This document shows positions 25,048-33,984 of a DNA stretch of 64,000 nt, piece by piece. The translations under genes and the position numbers were made by a program. Source of the DNA: Bradymonas sediminis (GTDB taxonomy: Bacteria; Myxococcota_A; Bradymonadia; Bradymonadales; Bradymonadaceae); assembly GCF_003258315.1 (NCBI RefSeq), contig NZ_CP030032.1, positions 2,457,804 to 2,521,803 on the forward strand, read 5' to 3'. Numbering within the stretch: the stretch's first letter is position 1; each line of letters opens with the position of its first letter. The notes beneath the pieces are model-generated. The model searched no databases. It saw only the letters and a list, made by a program, of their open reading frames with translations, and was not told the DNA's origin.

Positions 25048-25614
25048 ATGAAAAAACAACTGTTGCTGATTGCTATCTTTGCCATGGCTACTTTTGCTTT
25101 CTCCTCCTCGGCATTTGCTCAGGGCGACCGCGCTCCGAATAACGCGCTTAAAGCCGGCCAGCACTCGCTTTCCTTCTCCGTACCCGGCGGCGGAAACCCG
25201 TACGCGGGTGGCGCTTTTGGTTATTGGATGATGCTGACGCCCAACGTCAACCTGGGCCTGAACGTCGGTCTTGGCCTTGACCCGCGCGACGGCTTCACCG
25301 ACAGCGGCGAAGAGACCACCGACTTCTATTGGAACCTGCTGCTCGCCCCGACGCTCAAATACTACCCCAGCACCCGCGGAAACGTGGCGATGTTCTACTT
25401 CGGCCAGCTAAACCTCGGCCTTGGCGGCGGCGCTGGTGAGTTCGACGACCCGGGCTTCGGCATCGCCGGTGGCCTCGGCGCCGAGTGGTTCCCGACCACC
25501 CGCTTCAGCATCTCCGGCCAGGCCGGTCTGGGCATCGACATCGTGCGCCCCAACCAGAAGCCGTTCGGCGTGGGTACGTTCACGTCGGCGCTTGCCGCGA
25601 ATATCTACTTCTAA
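25048..25614 (+). CDS. Outer-membrane beta-barrel protein
   Basis: A 188-residue protein with a clean Sec signal peptide (cleavage after AFSSSAFA, about residue 24) followed by alternating hydrophobic/polar strands rich in Gly and aromatic residues, ending in NIYF with a terminal Phe, the usual signature of beta-barrels inserted by BamA. It fits an eight-strand OmpA/OprF-type or OmpX-like barrel with no peptidoglycan-binding domain. Codons lean to preferred ones and AGGAAAA precedes the ATG, suggesting good expression. A strong hairpin follows at 25701. Exact role unknown. Confidence 0.85.
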   Translation: MKKQLLLIAIFAMATFAFSSSAFAQGDRAPNNALKAGQHSLSFSVPGGGNPYAGGAFGYWMMLTPNVNLGLNVGLGLDPRDGFTDSGEETTDFYWNLLLAPTLKYYPSTRGNVAMFYFGQLNLGLGGGAGEFDDPGFGIAGGLGAEWFPTTRFSISGQAGLGIDIVRPNQKPFGVGTFTSALAANIYF

Positions 25615-25700
25615 GCCAGCCTGCTTAGAGACGCATAAGGGCTGCCAATGTGGATATTATGATTAAATTCGGCTATCCTACGGGCATCCCTAACGCAGGA

Positions 25701-25727
25701 GCACCGCCGCGTCCGACGCGGCGGTGC
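25701..25727 (+). terminator. GC-rich hairpin after the beta-barrel gene
   Basis: GCACCGCCGCGT and ACGCGGCGGTGC form a perfect 12-bp stem with a 3-base loop, followed by CTCTTAAC. The T-tract is poor, but position and strength fit a transcription terminator. Confidence 0.55.
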
Positions 25728-25764
25728 CTCTTAACTAACATCTAGAAATGCTTGGAGGCATATT

Positions 25765-26514
25765 ATGAAAATGCGATTATATACTCCGATCGCCCTGCTT
25801 CTTTTTGCGGGACTTGGCGCCGCAGGCTGCGCTGAATCCATCGATGACACCTCCGAAATGCACCAATCCAGCCAGGATTTGGTGCTTTTAAGTGTCCAGG
25901 ACGACGCCTCGGGCACCCAGGCCGTCAGCGTGAGCTACACCCCGGAGCGCGGCTGGCACATGAGCCTGAGCCCCGAGCTGCGCCCGACCAATATGCCGGG
26001 CACCGAGAACTCGCTGCTCCGCCGCCAATCCAGCCTGGATCTGGACTTTGACTTCAGCGACAGCGGCCCCGCCCCGGCTCGCTACAATGCGTCGCTCTCC
26101 GGGTCGCGCAGCTTCTCGGCAAGCGTGCCCGGCTCGTCGCGCTTCAGCACCTCGGTTGGCGGCACCTCGTCGTTCAGCAGCGGCCTGCCGACCTCCTATA
26201 GCTTCTCCTCGGGCCTTTCGACCGGCGGCAGCTGCTCGCTGGAGGGTCTGTGCGACTTCGCCGAGTTGATCTGCCAGATGTCCCCGGCCGGAGAAGAAGG
26301 ATGCAGCGGCGCCGAGATCGCGCAATGCCGCGCCAGCATCAACCAGGTGCAGGCCGAGATCCCGCCGGAGGCACGCCCCTTCCTCTGCGCGCTCAGCGAC
26401 TTCTTCGCCTGCGCCAATATCGCGCTTCGCAGCGGTGGCAACCCCGAAGCAACGATGCAAGCCTGCGTCGCCAATAGCGCCGCGGGTGGCTTCGTCGGCA
26501 ACATCGTCGACTGA
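25765..26514 (+). CDS. Small lipoprotein with Ser/Gly-rich linker and Cys-rich C-terminal domain
   Basis: A 249-residue predicted lipoprotein: signal peptide ending GAAGC (Cys22), a beta-rich stretch to about residue 90, a low-complexity Ser/Gly/Phe-rich region (about 105-155, repeats such as SGSRSFSASVPGSSRFSTS), and a helical C-terminal domain with six to eight Cys (SCSLEGLCDFAELICQ, EEGCSGAEIAQC, FLCALSDFFACANIAL). The Cys-rich end probably forms disulfides in the periplasm or at the surface. The ribosome site GGAGG lies in a TTGGAG hexaloop closed by ATGC/GCAT (25748-25761). Family not recognised. Confidence 0.8.
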   Translation: MKMRLYTPIALLLFAGLGAAGCAESIDDTSEMHQSSQDLVLLSVQDDASGTQAVSVSYTPERGWHMSLSPELRPTNMPGTENSLLRRQSSLDLDFDFSDSGPAPARYNASLSGSRSFSASVPGSSRFSTSVGGTSSFSSGLPTSYSFSSGLSTGGSCSLEGLCDFAELICQMSPAGEEGCSGAEIAQCRASINQVQAEIPPEARPFLCALSDFFACANIALRSGGNPEATMQACVANSAAGGFVGNIVD

Positions 26515-26565
26515 TGCAACACCGATAGGCTCATGGGCCTCCTCGGGGGCTCGAGAGCGCACCTT

Positions 26566-26605
26566 AAATGCCGTCGCCGACACCTTGTCAGCGACGGCAT
26601 TTTTG
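26566..26605 (+). terminator. Intrinsic terminator after the lipoprotein gene
   Basis: AAATGCCGTCGC and GCGACGGCATTT form a 12-bp stem with a 13-base loop and run into a T-tract (TTTTT). Confidence 0.8.
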
Positions 26606-26748
26606 CGCCTCACGCCCGCCCTCACGCGCTCGCGCCGCGCCAGCGCACAGCTCGCCGCACGCCCCGCCCGTCGAAGTGGCGCAGGGGCACGCTCTGGCGC
26701 TCCCTGACACCTCCAGGAACGCCTCCACGAACGCCAATTTAAAGACAC

Positions 26749-26786
26749 AAAAAAGCCCGCCTACTTAAGAAAGTAGGCGGGCTTTT
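26749..26786 (-). terminator. Bidirectional intrinsic terminator downstream of SRP RNA
   Basis: GCCCGCCTACTT (26755-26766) and AAGTAGGCGGGC (26771-26782) form a perfect 12-bp stem with a 4-base loop. A run of six A precedes it and four T follow, so it works for minus-strand RNA from the SRP gene and possibly for plus-strand readthrough. Confidence 0.85.
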
Positions 26787-26800
26787 AAGATTAAATTAGC

Positions 26801-26904
26801 TCGACCCCTGAGCGGTCAGCGGACACCCCGTGTCCAGTCCGCTGCTCCCTCCCGGGCCTGACGGGGTACCGAATCGGTGGTCCCGCTGACCGCTCAGGGG
26901 TCGA
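26801..26904 (-). ncRNA. ffs: Signal recognition particle RNA (4.5S, small bacterial type)
   Basis: The ends of this 104-base RNA pair perfectly over 22 bp (arms containing GACCCCTGAGCGGTCAGC), forming the long hairpin of bacterial 4.5S RNA. The apical part carries the Ffh-binding region GTCAGGCCCGGGAGGGAGCA with the asymmetric loop and a GGGA (GNRA) tetraloop. It binds Ffh for cotranslational membrane targeting. It lies at the end of the tRNA-Ser/tadA block and is followed by a strong terminator. A tadA-SRP RNA neighbourhood is also found in Bacillus. Confidence 0.93.
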
Positions 26905-26962
26905 ACCATGCACCAGCAGGACTAAGCAATATCCTGCTGATTGTAAAGCGAAATCTTATAAG

Positions 26963-27049
26963 CGGAGAGAGAGGGATTCGAACCCTCGATACCTGTGAGG
27001 GTATACACGCTTTCCAAGCGTGCGCCTTCAGCCACTCGGCCATCTCTCC
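26963..27049 (-). tRNA. tRNA-Ser (GGA anticodon)
   Basis: Class II tRNA of 87 bases: acceptor GGAGAGA/TCTCTCC, anticodon stem CACGC/GCGTG with loop TTGGAAA (anticodon GGA), long variable arm, T-arm GAGGG-TTCGAAT-CCCTC, discriminator G. CCA is not encoded. It reads UCC and UCU. Only three bases separate it from the preceding tRNA-Ser(CGA), so both come from one transcript. Confidence 0.95.
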
Positions 27050-27052
27050 GAA

Positions 27053-27139
27053 GGAGGGAGTGGGATTCGAACCCACGGTACCGCATAACGGTACATTTGA
27101 TTTCGAATCAAACGCCTTCGTCCACTCGGCCATCCCTCC
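27053..27139 (-). tRNA. tRNA-Ser (CGA anticodon)
   Basis: Class II tRNA: acceptor GGAGGGA/TCCCTCC, anticodon stem TTTGA/TCAAA with loop TTCGAAA (anticodon CGA), variable arm built on GTACCG/CGGTAC, T-arm GTGGG-TTCGAAT-CCCAC. It reads UCG. The base after the acceptor stem is U, unusual because bacterial tRNA-Ser nearly always has G73. CCA is not encoded. Confidence 0.93.
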
Positions 27140-27202
27140 ACAAAAAAACGAAGAGTATCAATGCCTTCTGCAACTGAAGAATTCCGCTGTCAAAGATCGC
27201 TT

Positions 27203-27679
<477 letters not shown>

Positions 27680-27702
27680 CTAAACTTCCAAAAGAGAAAC
27701 TC

Positions 27703-27758
27703 TTAAATAGCGCCTCCCCTCCCCTGGATTCCTCCTCAAAAGAAGAGGCGCTATTTAA
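27703..27758 (-). repeat. 14-bp inverted repeat in the tadA leader
   Basis: TTAAATAGCGCCTC and GAGGCGCTATTTAA form a perfect 14-bp stem around a 28-base purine-rich loop, between tRNA-Arg and tadA. No T-tract follows on the minus strand, so it is unlikely to terminate; it could shield the tadA mRNA end or guide RNA processing. Confidence 0.5.
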
Positions 27759-27803
27759 TGATACCGGTGTTCGATTTATCGGCTTTCGAAAAAGCCCTGA
27801 CTT

Positions 27804-27841
27804 AAAAAAAGGGAAGCGCCTTACAGGCATTTCCCTTTTTT
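27804..27841 (-). terminator. Intrinsic terminator after tRNA-Arg(ACG)
   Basis: On the minus strand GGGAAATGCCT pairs with AGGCGCTTCCC (one mismatch, one G-U, loop GTA) and seven T follow. It lies three bases after the end of tRNA-Arg. Confidence 0.7.
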
Positions 27842-27843
27842 CA

Positions 27844-27917
27844 TGCACTTGGAAGGACTTGAACCTTCAACCTACGGTTTCGTAGACCGTTGCTCTATCC
27901 AGTTGAGCTACAAGTGC
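27844..27917 (-). tRNA. tRNA-Arg (ACG anticodon, inosine-edited)
   Basis: 74-base class I tRNA: acceptor GCACTTG/CAAGTGC, anticodon stem ACGGT/ACCGT with loop CTACGAA (anticodon ACG), T-arm GAAGG-TTCAAGT-CCTTC, discriminator A. CCA is not encoded. A34 would be edited to inosine by TadA, encoded next to it. Confidence 0.95.
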
Positions 27918-27926
27918 GTCTGTTAG

Positions 27927-28102
27927 CTCCCGCCTTGCCAGCGGGAAACAAGGTTTACATTCATTAAATCAGAATTGCAAGCCTTATTTTTAAGCATTTG
28001 CTAAATAGTTTCAACAGGCGAACCAGGAGACTATTTAACTCCCGCCTTATCAGCGGGAAATAAGGTTTACATTCATCAAATCAGAATTGCAAGCCTTATT
28101 TT
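27927..28102 (-). repeat. Tandemly duplicated upstream region of tRNA-Arg
   Basis: Two 64-base copies, 27927-27990 and 28039-28102, match at 60 of 64 positions with a 112-base period; weaker similarity extends into the stretch between them. On the minus strand each copy holds TTGCAA, 17 bases, then TAAACC (weak promoter-like) and a CCCGC-GCGGG hairpin that in the nearer copy ends ten bases before the tRNA. It looks like a duplicated promoter/leader. Confidence 0.75.
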
Positions 28103-28165
28103 GGATTCATTATGAAATAATCTTAACAAGCAAACTTAAGAAAACTATTTCACAACTTCGTCCAG

Positions 28166-28254
28166 CGGAGAGGGAGGGATTCGAACCCTCGATACGGGAT
28201 AAACCGTATACTCCCTTAGCAGGGGAGCGCCTTCAGCCTCTCGGCCACCTCCCC
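28166..28254 (-). tRNA. tRNA-Ser (GCT anticodon)
   Basis: Class II tRNA of 89 bases: acceptor GGGGAGG/CCTCTCC (one G-U), anticodon stem CTCCC/GGGAG with loop CTGCTAA (anticodon GCT), long variable arm with TACGG/CCGTA, T-arm GAGGG-TTCGAAT-CCCTC, discriminator G. CCA is not encoded. It reads AGC and AGU. Confidence 0.95.
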
Positions 28255-28349
28255 GAATCAAACGATTCAGGTAAACTACTGTTTACATCCTAAGATAACT
28301 TCAATCAACTTCGCTGCTACAAAGTCATGTTATCTAAGCAACGACCGCC

Positions 28350-28378
28350 TTATTTCATACCTTGCAAATCTTTGTCAA
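28350..28378 (-). promoter_or_regulatory. Possible promoter of tRNA-Ser(GCT)
   Basis: A consensus TTGACA (28378-28373) is followed after 17 bases by AAATAA (28355-28350). The -10 match is poor, but the perfect -35 about 100 bases upstream of the tRNA is notable. Confidence 0.3.
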
Positions 28379-28408
28379 GCACAAAAAGCGAATCGTTTGA
28401 AGTCCAAG

Positions 28409-28495
28409 TGGAGGAGGTGGGATTCGAACCCACGAACGCCCTAAAACGTTGCTGGTTTTCAAGACCAGTGCCTTCAACCGCTCGGCCACTCCTCC
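28409..28495 (-). tRNA. tRNA-Ser (TGA anticodon)
   Basis: Class II tRNA: acceptor GGAGGAG/CTCCTCC, anticodon stem CTGGT/ACCAG with loop CTTGAAA (anticodon TGA), long variable arm, T-arm GTGGG-TTCGAAT-CCCAC. It reads UCA (and UCG/UCU by wobble). The discriminator base is A rather than the usual G. CCA is not encoded. With GGA, CGA and GCT nearby this completes the serine set. Confidence 0.94.
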
Positions 28496-28558
28496 CGAGT
28501 CAGGCGCCTATTTGGCGCTTTTGCGAAGTGTTAAATCCGCAACCCGCGAGGGCCGCCG

Positions 28559-28586
28559 ATAATACCCATGCGAAGCCGAACGTCAA
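28559..28586 (-). promoter_or_regulatory. Sigma70-type promoter of the tRNA block
   Basis: TTGACG (28586-28581) and TATTAT (28564-28559) on the minus strand are separated by 16 bases, about 55-60 bases upstream of tRNA-Ser(TGA). Both hexamers are close to consensus. The remaining part of the 28496-28853 gap holds no gene that I can support. Confidence 0.65.
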
Positions 28587-28853
28587 GCGCTTTTTATTGT
28601 TTTCGCCGCATTATTTCTCACCCTCCGCCCGGGCGCAACTTAAACCACTGAAAGTAAAAAGGAATCTGCGCGCGCCCGCCGACACACCCGGCGACGCCCT
28701 GTCCAATCCCGCTGGATCGCGCCGGTATAATCGGGCCGATAATGCACGCTCGACCGGGATCCTGCGGACTGGGATGTGCATGGACGACGCCCCCGCCAAA
28801 CATGTATATATGCAGCAACTATATTTGTGTTCCCAGAAGCCCAAAGGAAAATA

Positions 28854-30092
28854 ATGCACCTATACCGTGGTATCCCCGCCCACCTTATTATTAGTGCGGG
28901 CCTTATTATGTCCCCGGCCACTCTTGCGTGGGCCCAGGAGTCGGGCTCGTCGGCCGAGGCGCCGGGCTTTGCCAACGAAGCGCCCTCTCCCCAGCTCAAG
29001 GAGACCGCCGACGCCCAGGCTTCGGCGGACACGCCCGCCTGGGATCTTCAGTTTGGCGGTTATCTACGCACCAAATACTCCGCCGTCCAAAACGATCCCC
29101 ACTACCAACTCATCGGGCGACGCGACGGCTTCTCCCTGGCGGATGTCGCCCTGGCCGTCGACGGCAGCCTTGAGAACGGCGTCGGGTTTAATGTGGTGCT
29201 CGAAGGCGCCGCAGGATTGCCCAAGGGTGCCGACAACGAGGATATCGAGCTGGGGACACGGCTTTTGGACGCGTTTCTCTCTTATGCGCCCCACGATCTT
29301 GTGCGCATCTCTGTCGGCCAATTTAAGGCCCCCTATGATGCGGAGACCCTGCAATCCACCAAGGACCTCCTCTTTGTCGATCGCTCGGTCGGCAACCAGG
29401 GCGTCAGTGGTCTCGACGGCATGCCCGTTATGGGTCTGAGTCAGGGCCGACAGGTTGGCCTGCGCCTGGACTCCGAGCCCTATTATTTCTTCAATGATTC
29501 CCAGGACGCCGCGCCCAATGGACCGGCGCTGAGCTATGCGCTTGCCGTAACCAACGGGCAAAAGGTGAACCTGCGCTTCAATGAGAACGACAAGATGGCC
29601 TATTACGGCCGCCTTAACCTGCACTGGGGCGACCTCATCCGCGTGGGCGGCGCCGGCTTCTATAACGAGCGCACCCTCGGCGCGGCCCCCGATCGCCTCA
29701 ACCAAAAGAACGTCGGATGGACCGGCGATCTCACGGTGAACGCCTACGGCGTGAGTCTGCTGACCAATATCACGCAGGTAGAGGTGACCCCGGCGCCCGA
29801 GTTGCAGGCTGAACAATCCCGCACCGCGCGCTCACTGCAGGCACAGATCGCTTATCAGGAGCCGTTTTTAGGCCTCCAACCCGCCTACCGCTTCGCCTAT
29901 TATGACCCGGACATCAACGACGATGGCTCCGCAAATGTGGCCTATGAGGCGCTGACCTATCACACCTTCGGCCTGAACTATAATTCGCCGGATTACCCGG
30001 TCCGCATCCTGCTTAACTACACGGTGACCGGCGAGGATATCCGCTCGATCGACAACAATCGCTTTGACGCCCTTGCCCAGATCGTGTGGTGA
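28854..30092 (+). CDS. Phosphate-selective porin O/P-like outer-membrane porin
   Basis: A 412-residue protein with a Sec signal peptide ending ATLAWAQ, an acidic Ala/Pro/Glu spacer, then a beta-barrel beginning WDLQFGGYLRTKYSAVQ. Features of the OprO/OprP family include GFSLADVALAVDGSLENGVGF-type strand pairs, RISVGQFKAPY followed by LLFVDRS, QGRQVGLRL, and a C-terminal strand ending VW. It would form an anion-type channel in the outer membrane; the substrate cannot be told. AAAGGA eight bases upstream supports the ATG at 28854 over a longer reading from 28776. It may be cotranscribed with the PHP lipoprotein gene 94 bp downstream. Confidence 0.9.
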   Translation: MHLYRGIPAHLIISAGLIMSPATLAWAQESGSSAEAPGFANEAPSPQLKETADAQASADTPAWDLQFGGYLRTKYSAVQNDPHYQLIGRRDGFSLADVALAVDGSLENGVGFNVVLEGAAGLPKGADNEDIELGTRLLDAFLSYAPHDLVRISVGQFKAPYDAETLQSTKDLLFVDRSVGNQGVSGLDGMPVMGLSQGRQVGLRLDSEPYYFFNDSQDAAPNGPALSYALAVTNGQKVNLRFNENDKMAYYGRLNLHWGDLIRVGGAGFYNERTLGAAPDRLNQKNVGWTGDLTVNAYGVSLLTNITQVEVTPAPELQAEQSRTARSLQAQIAYQEPFLGLQPAYRFAYYDPDINDDGSANVAYEALTYHTFGLNYNSPDYPVRILLNYTVTGEDIRSIDNNRFDALAQIVW

Positions 30093-30186
30093 TCACCGAC
30101 GCGGGCCGCGCGACCGGCCCGCACCGCACCGACAAGATCTTCTGAGCTTCTCATCATTGTCTCGAATCTCTGTAGTGATCGCCTCA

Positions 30187-33100
30187 ATGCAATATAATCA
30201 GCCAAGCGATAGCTCGTCCTCCGGTTCCCAGCCTGCGGCGCGCCGATTTGCCCGCCTCTATCTGCTCATCGGCCTCTGCGCGGCCCTCGCCGCCGCCCTG
30301 GCCATGCCGAGCTGCCTGCCCGACGGGGATGAACCCGCCCGGGCCAGCGCCAAGCGCATCACCAGCCGCGACGAGTTGATCGGCGGCCCCACCGCCCTGG
30401 GCGAGATCGGCGACTTCATCTTGATGAACGATAAGATCAAGGTGGTGGTTGAGGACGTCGGCTTCGCCAGCGGCAGCGGGCTCTTTGGCGGCTCGCTAAT
30501 CGACGCCGACCGTATCCGCACGACCTCCAACCCCGACAAGATCGGCGGCTCCGGCAAGGATACATTCGGCGAGTTCTTCCCGGCGTTCTTTTTGGAGATG
30601 GTGGACCCCGAGGAGGTCGTCGTGCTCAACGACGGCAGCGACGGCAAAGCCGCGATTGTCGAGGTTCGCGGGCGCGGCGGCGAGTTCGTCTCGATGCTGC
30701 GCTTTATCAACCAGGCGATGATCAATAGCTATGAGGCAAACTTTGGCGACCTGGTCGCCGGCATTCCTGCGAACTCCGACGGCGCCCCGCTGGTGCGCTT
30801 CTCGGTGCGCTATATTCTGGAGCCCGGCGCAAGCCATATCCGGGTCGAGAGCACCCTGAAGAATGCCAGTGACCAACCCCTGACCTTCCCGAATGCCGCC
30901 GTCATGGGCGTGCTGGAGTCTTTCCTCGGCCTCGATCTCAGCGGATTTAGCGTGCCGGTCGGCGCGGTGCTCGGCTTCGGGGAGCTCAACAGCCTCTTTC
31001 TTCCCGGCGTTGGCTATGACCTGCGCTGGGGCCTCGAAGATAGCTATCGCCACGAGATCCCCCTGCCCGCCTTCCCGGGGCTGGTCACCGACTTTATGGC
31101 CTCCTCCAACACCAAGGGCACCAACTACGGCTTTATCGCCGAAGAAGCACCGGAGCGAAATTTCGTCGCGAATAAAGAGGCATATGGGGCGCGTGATGAC
31201 GACGATATGCTCGTCCTCTTTTATGCCGCCGGATTCAGCGGCGCGTTTACCCACGACATCCCGGACACGATGGGTGTCGGCGAGGAGTTCACCTTCACCA
31301 ACTACCTGATCGTCGGGACCGGCGACGTCGCCAGCATCCTGGACGAGGCGTATATCATCCGCGACGCCCCCACCCAGACGGTCGCCGGGCAGGTCCTAAC
31401 CCCGACCGGCGCGCCGGCGCGCAAAAACACCTCCCTGCTGCTCTACACCGCCCGCACCGACAGCGGCGCTTCGGCCGACGGCTGCAGCCGCGACGGCGAG
31501 GGCTTCGATCTCCTTGCGCCCGCGCCCTATAGCCAGGCGTTCACCAATGACGAGGGTTATTTCCAATTCACCCTCCCGCCGGGCAAATATTGCTATCGCA
31601 CCCGCGACGAGGGCCGCCCGCTAAGCGACTACAGGCCCTTTGAGGTCGGCGACAAACCGGTCTACCTGAATGTGCAGGCGTCCCCGAGCGCGTCGCTCTC
31701 GGTGCTGATCCAGGACGAGCGCGGAAACCCCATGCCCGGCAAGATCATGCTGGTTGGCAAGCACGATTACCGCGGCGATCTTCAGAAACGCTTCTATCTC
31801 TACGACCTGCAGGCCGGCGAGCCGTGGCGCACCAGTGATATGGTCCCGGATGACCCCAACGATCCTTCGACGCGCGAATATCTCGAGGCGATCGCCTACG
31901 CCTCAGCCGACGGCATCGCGCGCCTCAACGCCCGCCCCGGCACCTACGATGTCTACGCAAGCCGCGGCATGGAATATGAGCTGGTTCGCAGCAAAGACGT
32001 CACCCTAAAACCGGGACAACCCGCCCAGCTCGCCGTCACCTTAAATCGCGCGATCGACACCACCGGCTACCTCAACGGCGACTTCCACATGCACGCGCGC
32101 GGCTCGATCGACAGCGGGCTGAGCTTCGACGATCGGGTCATCAGCATCGCCGCCGAGGGGCTTGAGACCGTGGTCTCCAGCGACCATAACCACGTCTCCG
32201 ACTATCTGCCCTATATCGCGCGAAACGGCCTACGTCCCTGGCTAAACTCGGTGGTGGGCGTCGAATTGACGACCTTCGAGTTCGGCCACTTCAACGCCTT
32301 CCCGATGAATTATGACGTCGGCAGCATCAACGGCGGCGCGGTCCCCTGGCAGAGCCTGCCGCCCCAGCAGATCTTCGACGAGCTGCGCAAACACGGCACG
32401 ATTTCGCCCGAGGAGACGATCATCCAGGTCAACCACCCGCGCGACACGATCATGGGGTACTTCTCCCAATATAACGTCGACCCCTTCACCAGTGAGGCGA
32501 CGCTCACCTTCCAGGACCCGTCGGTCACCGGCGTCGACAAGATCATGGCGACGATCTCCACCCCGAGCGGCCCGAGCTTTATGCGCGACTGCCGCAGCGA
32601 GGGTGAGTCCTGCCGCGGCACCGAAAAGTTCGAGAGCACGCTGAGCTGGGATTTCGACGCCATCGAGGTCTTCAACGGCAAACATCTCGAGTTACTCAAG
32701 CATTATCGCGTCCCGTATCCGGCGTCCGTGGGCGGGGCCGACGGCTGGCCGCAGCACGCCGTCGACCAGATCATCGACACGACCTGCGCCGACGAGTTCG
32801 GCGCCGAGCTTACCCAATTCTGCACCGATAACGCGATCCCCGCGGCCGATTGCGAGGCCCCGCTGGCCGACCACCCCACCGCAGCCTGGTGCTCCTTCGA
32901 CACCCAGGCGCTCTTTGCCCGCTACCCCCAGGGCTCGGTGCTCTGCGACGGCGACGCGGTCGCGTTCCCCGGCGGACTCGACGATTGGTATAATACCCTC
33001 AATTATCCGCGCACCTTCATCCGCGGCGACGCCACCCCCGCGCCGGCCGAGCCGGTCTACAAGCGCTATACCGCCACCGGAAACTCCGACAGTCATACCG

Positions 33101-33963
33101 CAGGCGTGCCGAACTTCACCCAGCCGGGAAGCCCGCGAAACTTCTTCTATGTCGGCTACGATGACCCGACGAAGTTTAAGCCGGCCGATCTCGTCGAGGC
33201 GATGACCCAGCATCGCAATATCATCAGCAACGGCCCCTTCGCCTTCATGAAGATCGGCGAGGCCTCGATCGGCGATGAGATCGCGATCGCCAACCCGCGC
33301 GTCGACGTCGAAGTCGTGGTGCGCGCGGCCAAATGGGTCGGCGCGAGCCGCTTCCGCATCATCAAGAACGGCGAGGCGGTCGTGGTCGACGATGACGCGA
33401 CGCCGACCGTCCACGAATTCCAACTCGACGAAGGCGGCGAATACCGCGCCACGGTCTCGCTCACCGTCGACAAAGACTCCTGGCTGGTGCTCGAGGTCGA
33501 GGGAGACAATAGCCTGTTCCCGGTCTACACCCCGCAGGAGATCCCGGAGGTCAACTTCGAAGCGGCAATCGGCAGCATCGCGGGCACCCTTGGATTTGGC
33601 GGCGGCGTCGACGGGCTGGCCCCCGAGACGACCTTCCCGCTCACGCCCTTTGCGTTCACCAACCCGATCTGGTTGGTCTACGATCGCCCGGGCGACAGCG
33701 ACGGCGAATTCACGCCGCCCGCCCCCAGCGCGCCGAGCTGCTCGGCCGGCGCACTCCAGCTCAGCGAGATCGTGCAGGCCGACGCCGACGCGCCGCTTAA
33801 ACCCGTCGCGCCCGCCGCGCCCCGGCGCCTGCGCCGCCTCGACACCGCGAAGCTCCCCGCCTCGCTCAAAGCCAACGATCACCACGGCCACGAGGCCCTC
33901 GAGCGCCAACCCGGCGAGTACCGGGATCTGCGCACACGCTTTAAGAATTGGCACACGCATTAA
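30187..33963 (+). CDS. Large lipoprotein with CehA/McbA-type PHP metallohydrolase domain
   Basis: A 1258-residue exported protein; the hydrophobic N-terminus ends at MPSC (Cys43), suggesting lipidation. About residues 50-420 form a beta-rich region; two carboxypeptidase-regulatory-like beta sandwiches follow (VAGQVLTPTGAPARKNTSLLLY and VLIQDERGNPMPGKIMLVG). From about 625 there is a PHP domain: GDFHMHARGS (HxH), VVSSDHNHVSDY, IIQVNHPRD and GNSDSHT (about 965), the metal ligands of the CehA/McbA family. Such enzymes hydrolyse phosphoesters or other esters; the substrate is unknown. The start at 30187 is chosen because longer frames add a low-quality extension. Confidence 0.85.
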   Translation: MQYNQPSDSSSSGSQPAARRFARLYLLIGLCAALAAALAMPSCLPDGDEPARASAKRITSRDELIGGPTALGEIGDFILMNDKIKVVVEDVGFASGSGLFGGSLIDADRIRTTSNPDKIGGSGKDTFGEFFPAFFLEMVDPEEVVVLNDGSDGKAAIVEVRGRGGEFVSMLRFINQAMINSYEANFGDLVAGIPANSDGAPLVRFSVRYILEPGASHIRVESTLKNASDQPLTFPNAAVMGVLESFLGLDLSGFSVPVGAVLGFGELNSLFLPGVGYDLRWGLEDSYRHEIPLPAFPGLVTDFMASSNTKGTNYGFIAEEAPERNFVANKEAYGARDDDDMLVLFYAAGFSGAFTHDIPDTMGVGEEFTFTNYLIVGTGDVASILDEAYIIRDAPTQTVAGQVLTPTGAPARKNTSLLLYTARTDSGASADGCSRDGEGFDLLAPAPYSQAFTNDEGYFQFTLPPGKYCYRTRDEGRPLSDYRPFEVGDKPVYLNVQASPSASLSVLIQDERGNPMPGKIMLVGKHDYRGDLQKRFYLYDLQAGEPWRTSDMVPDDPNDPSTREYLEAIAYASADGIARLNARPGTYDVYASRGMEYELVRSKDVTLKPGQPAQLAVTLNRAIDTTGYLNGDFHMHARGSIDSGLSFDDRVISIAAEGLETVVSSDHNHVSDYLPYIARNGLRPWLNSVVGVELTTFEFGHFNAFPMNYDVGSINGGAVPWQSLPPQQIFDELRKHGTISPEETIIQVNHPRDTIMGYFSQYNVDPFTSEATLTFQDPSVTGVDKIMATISTPSGPSFMRDCRSEGESCRGTEKFESTLSWDFDAIEVFNGKHLELLKHYRVPYPASVGGADGWPQHAVDQIIDTTCADEFGAELTQFCTDNAIPAADCEAPLADHPTAAWCSFDTQALFARYPQGSVLCDGDAVAFPGGLDDWYNTLNYPRTFIRGDATPAPAEPVYKRYTATGNSDSHTAGVPNFTQPGSPRNFFYVGYDDPTKFKPADLVEAMTQHRNIISNGPFAFMKIGEASIGDEIAIANPRVDVEVVVRAAKWVGASRFRIIKNGEAVVVDDDATPTVHEFQLDEGGEYRATVSLTVDKDSWLVLEVEGDNSLFPVYTPQEIPEVNFEAAIGSIAGTLGFGGGVDGLAPETTFPLTPFAFTNPIWLVYDRPGDSDGEFTPPAPSAPSCSAGALQLSEIVQADADAPLKPVAPAAPRRLRRLDTAKLPASLKANDHHGHEALERQPGEYRDLRTRFKNWHTH

Positions 33964-33984
33964 TTCCCCCCCCCGGTCACTCAA

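Noticed and set aside
28039-28102. Decayed second tRNA-Arg copy
   Set aside because: The duplicated segment ends before the tRNA. The expected tRNA position after the upstream copy shows no acceptor, anticodon or T-arm similarity.
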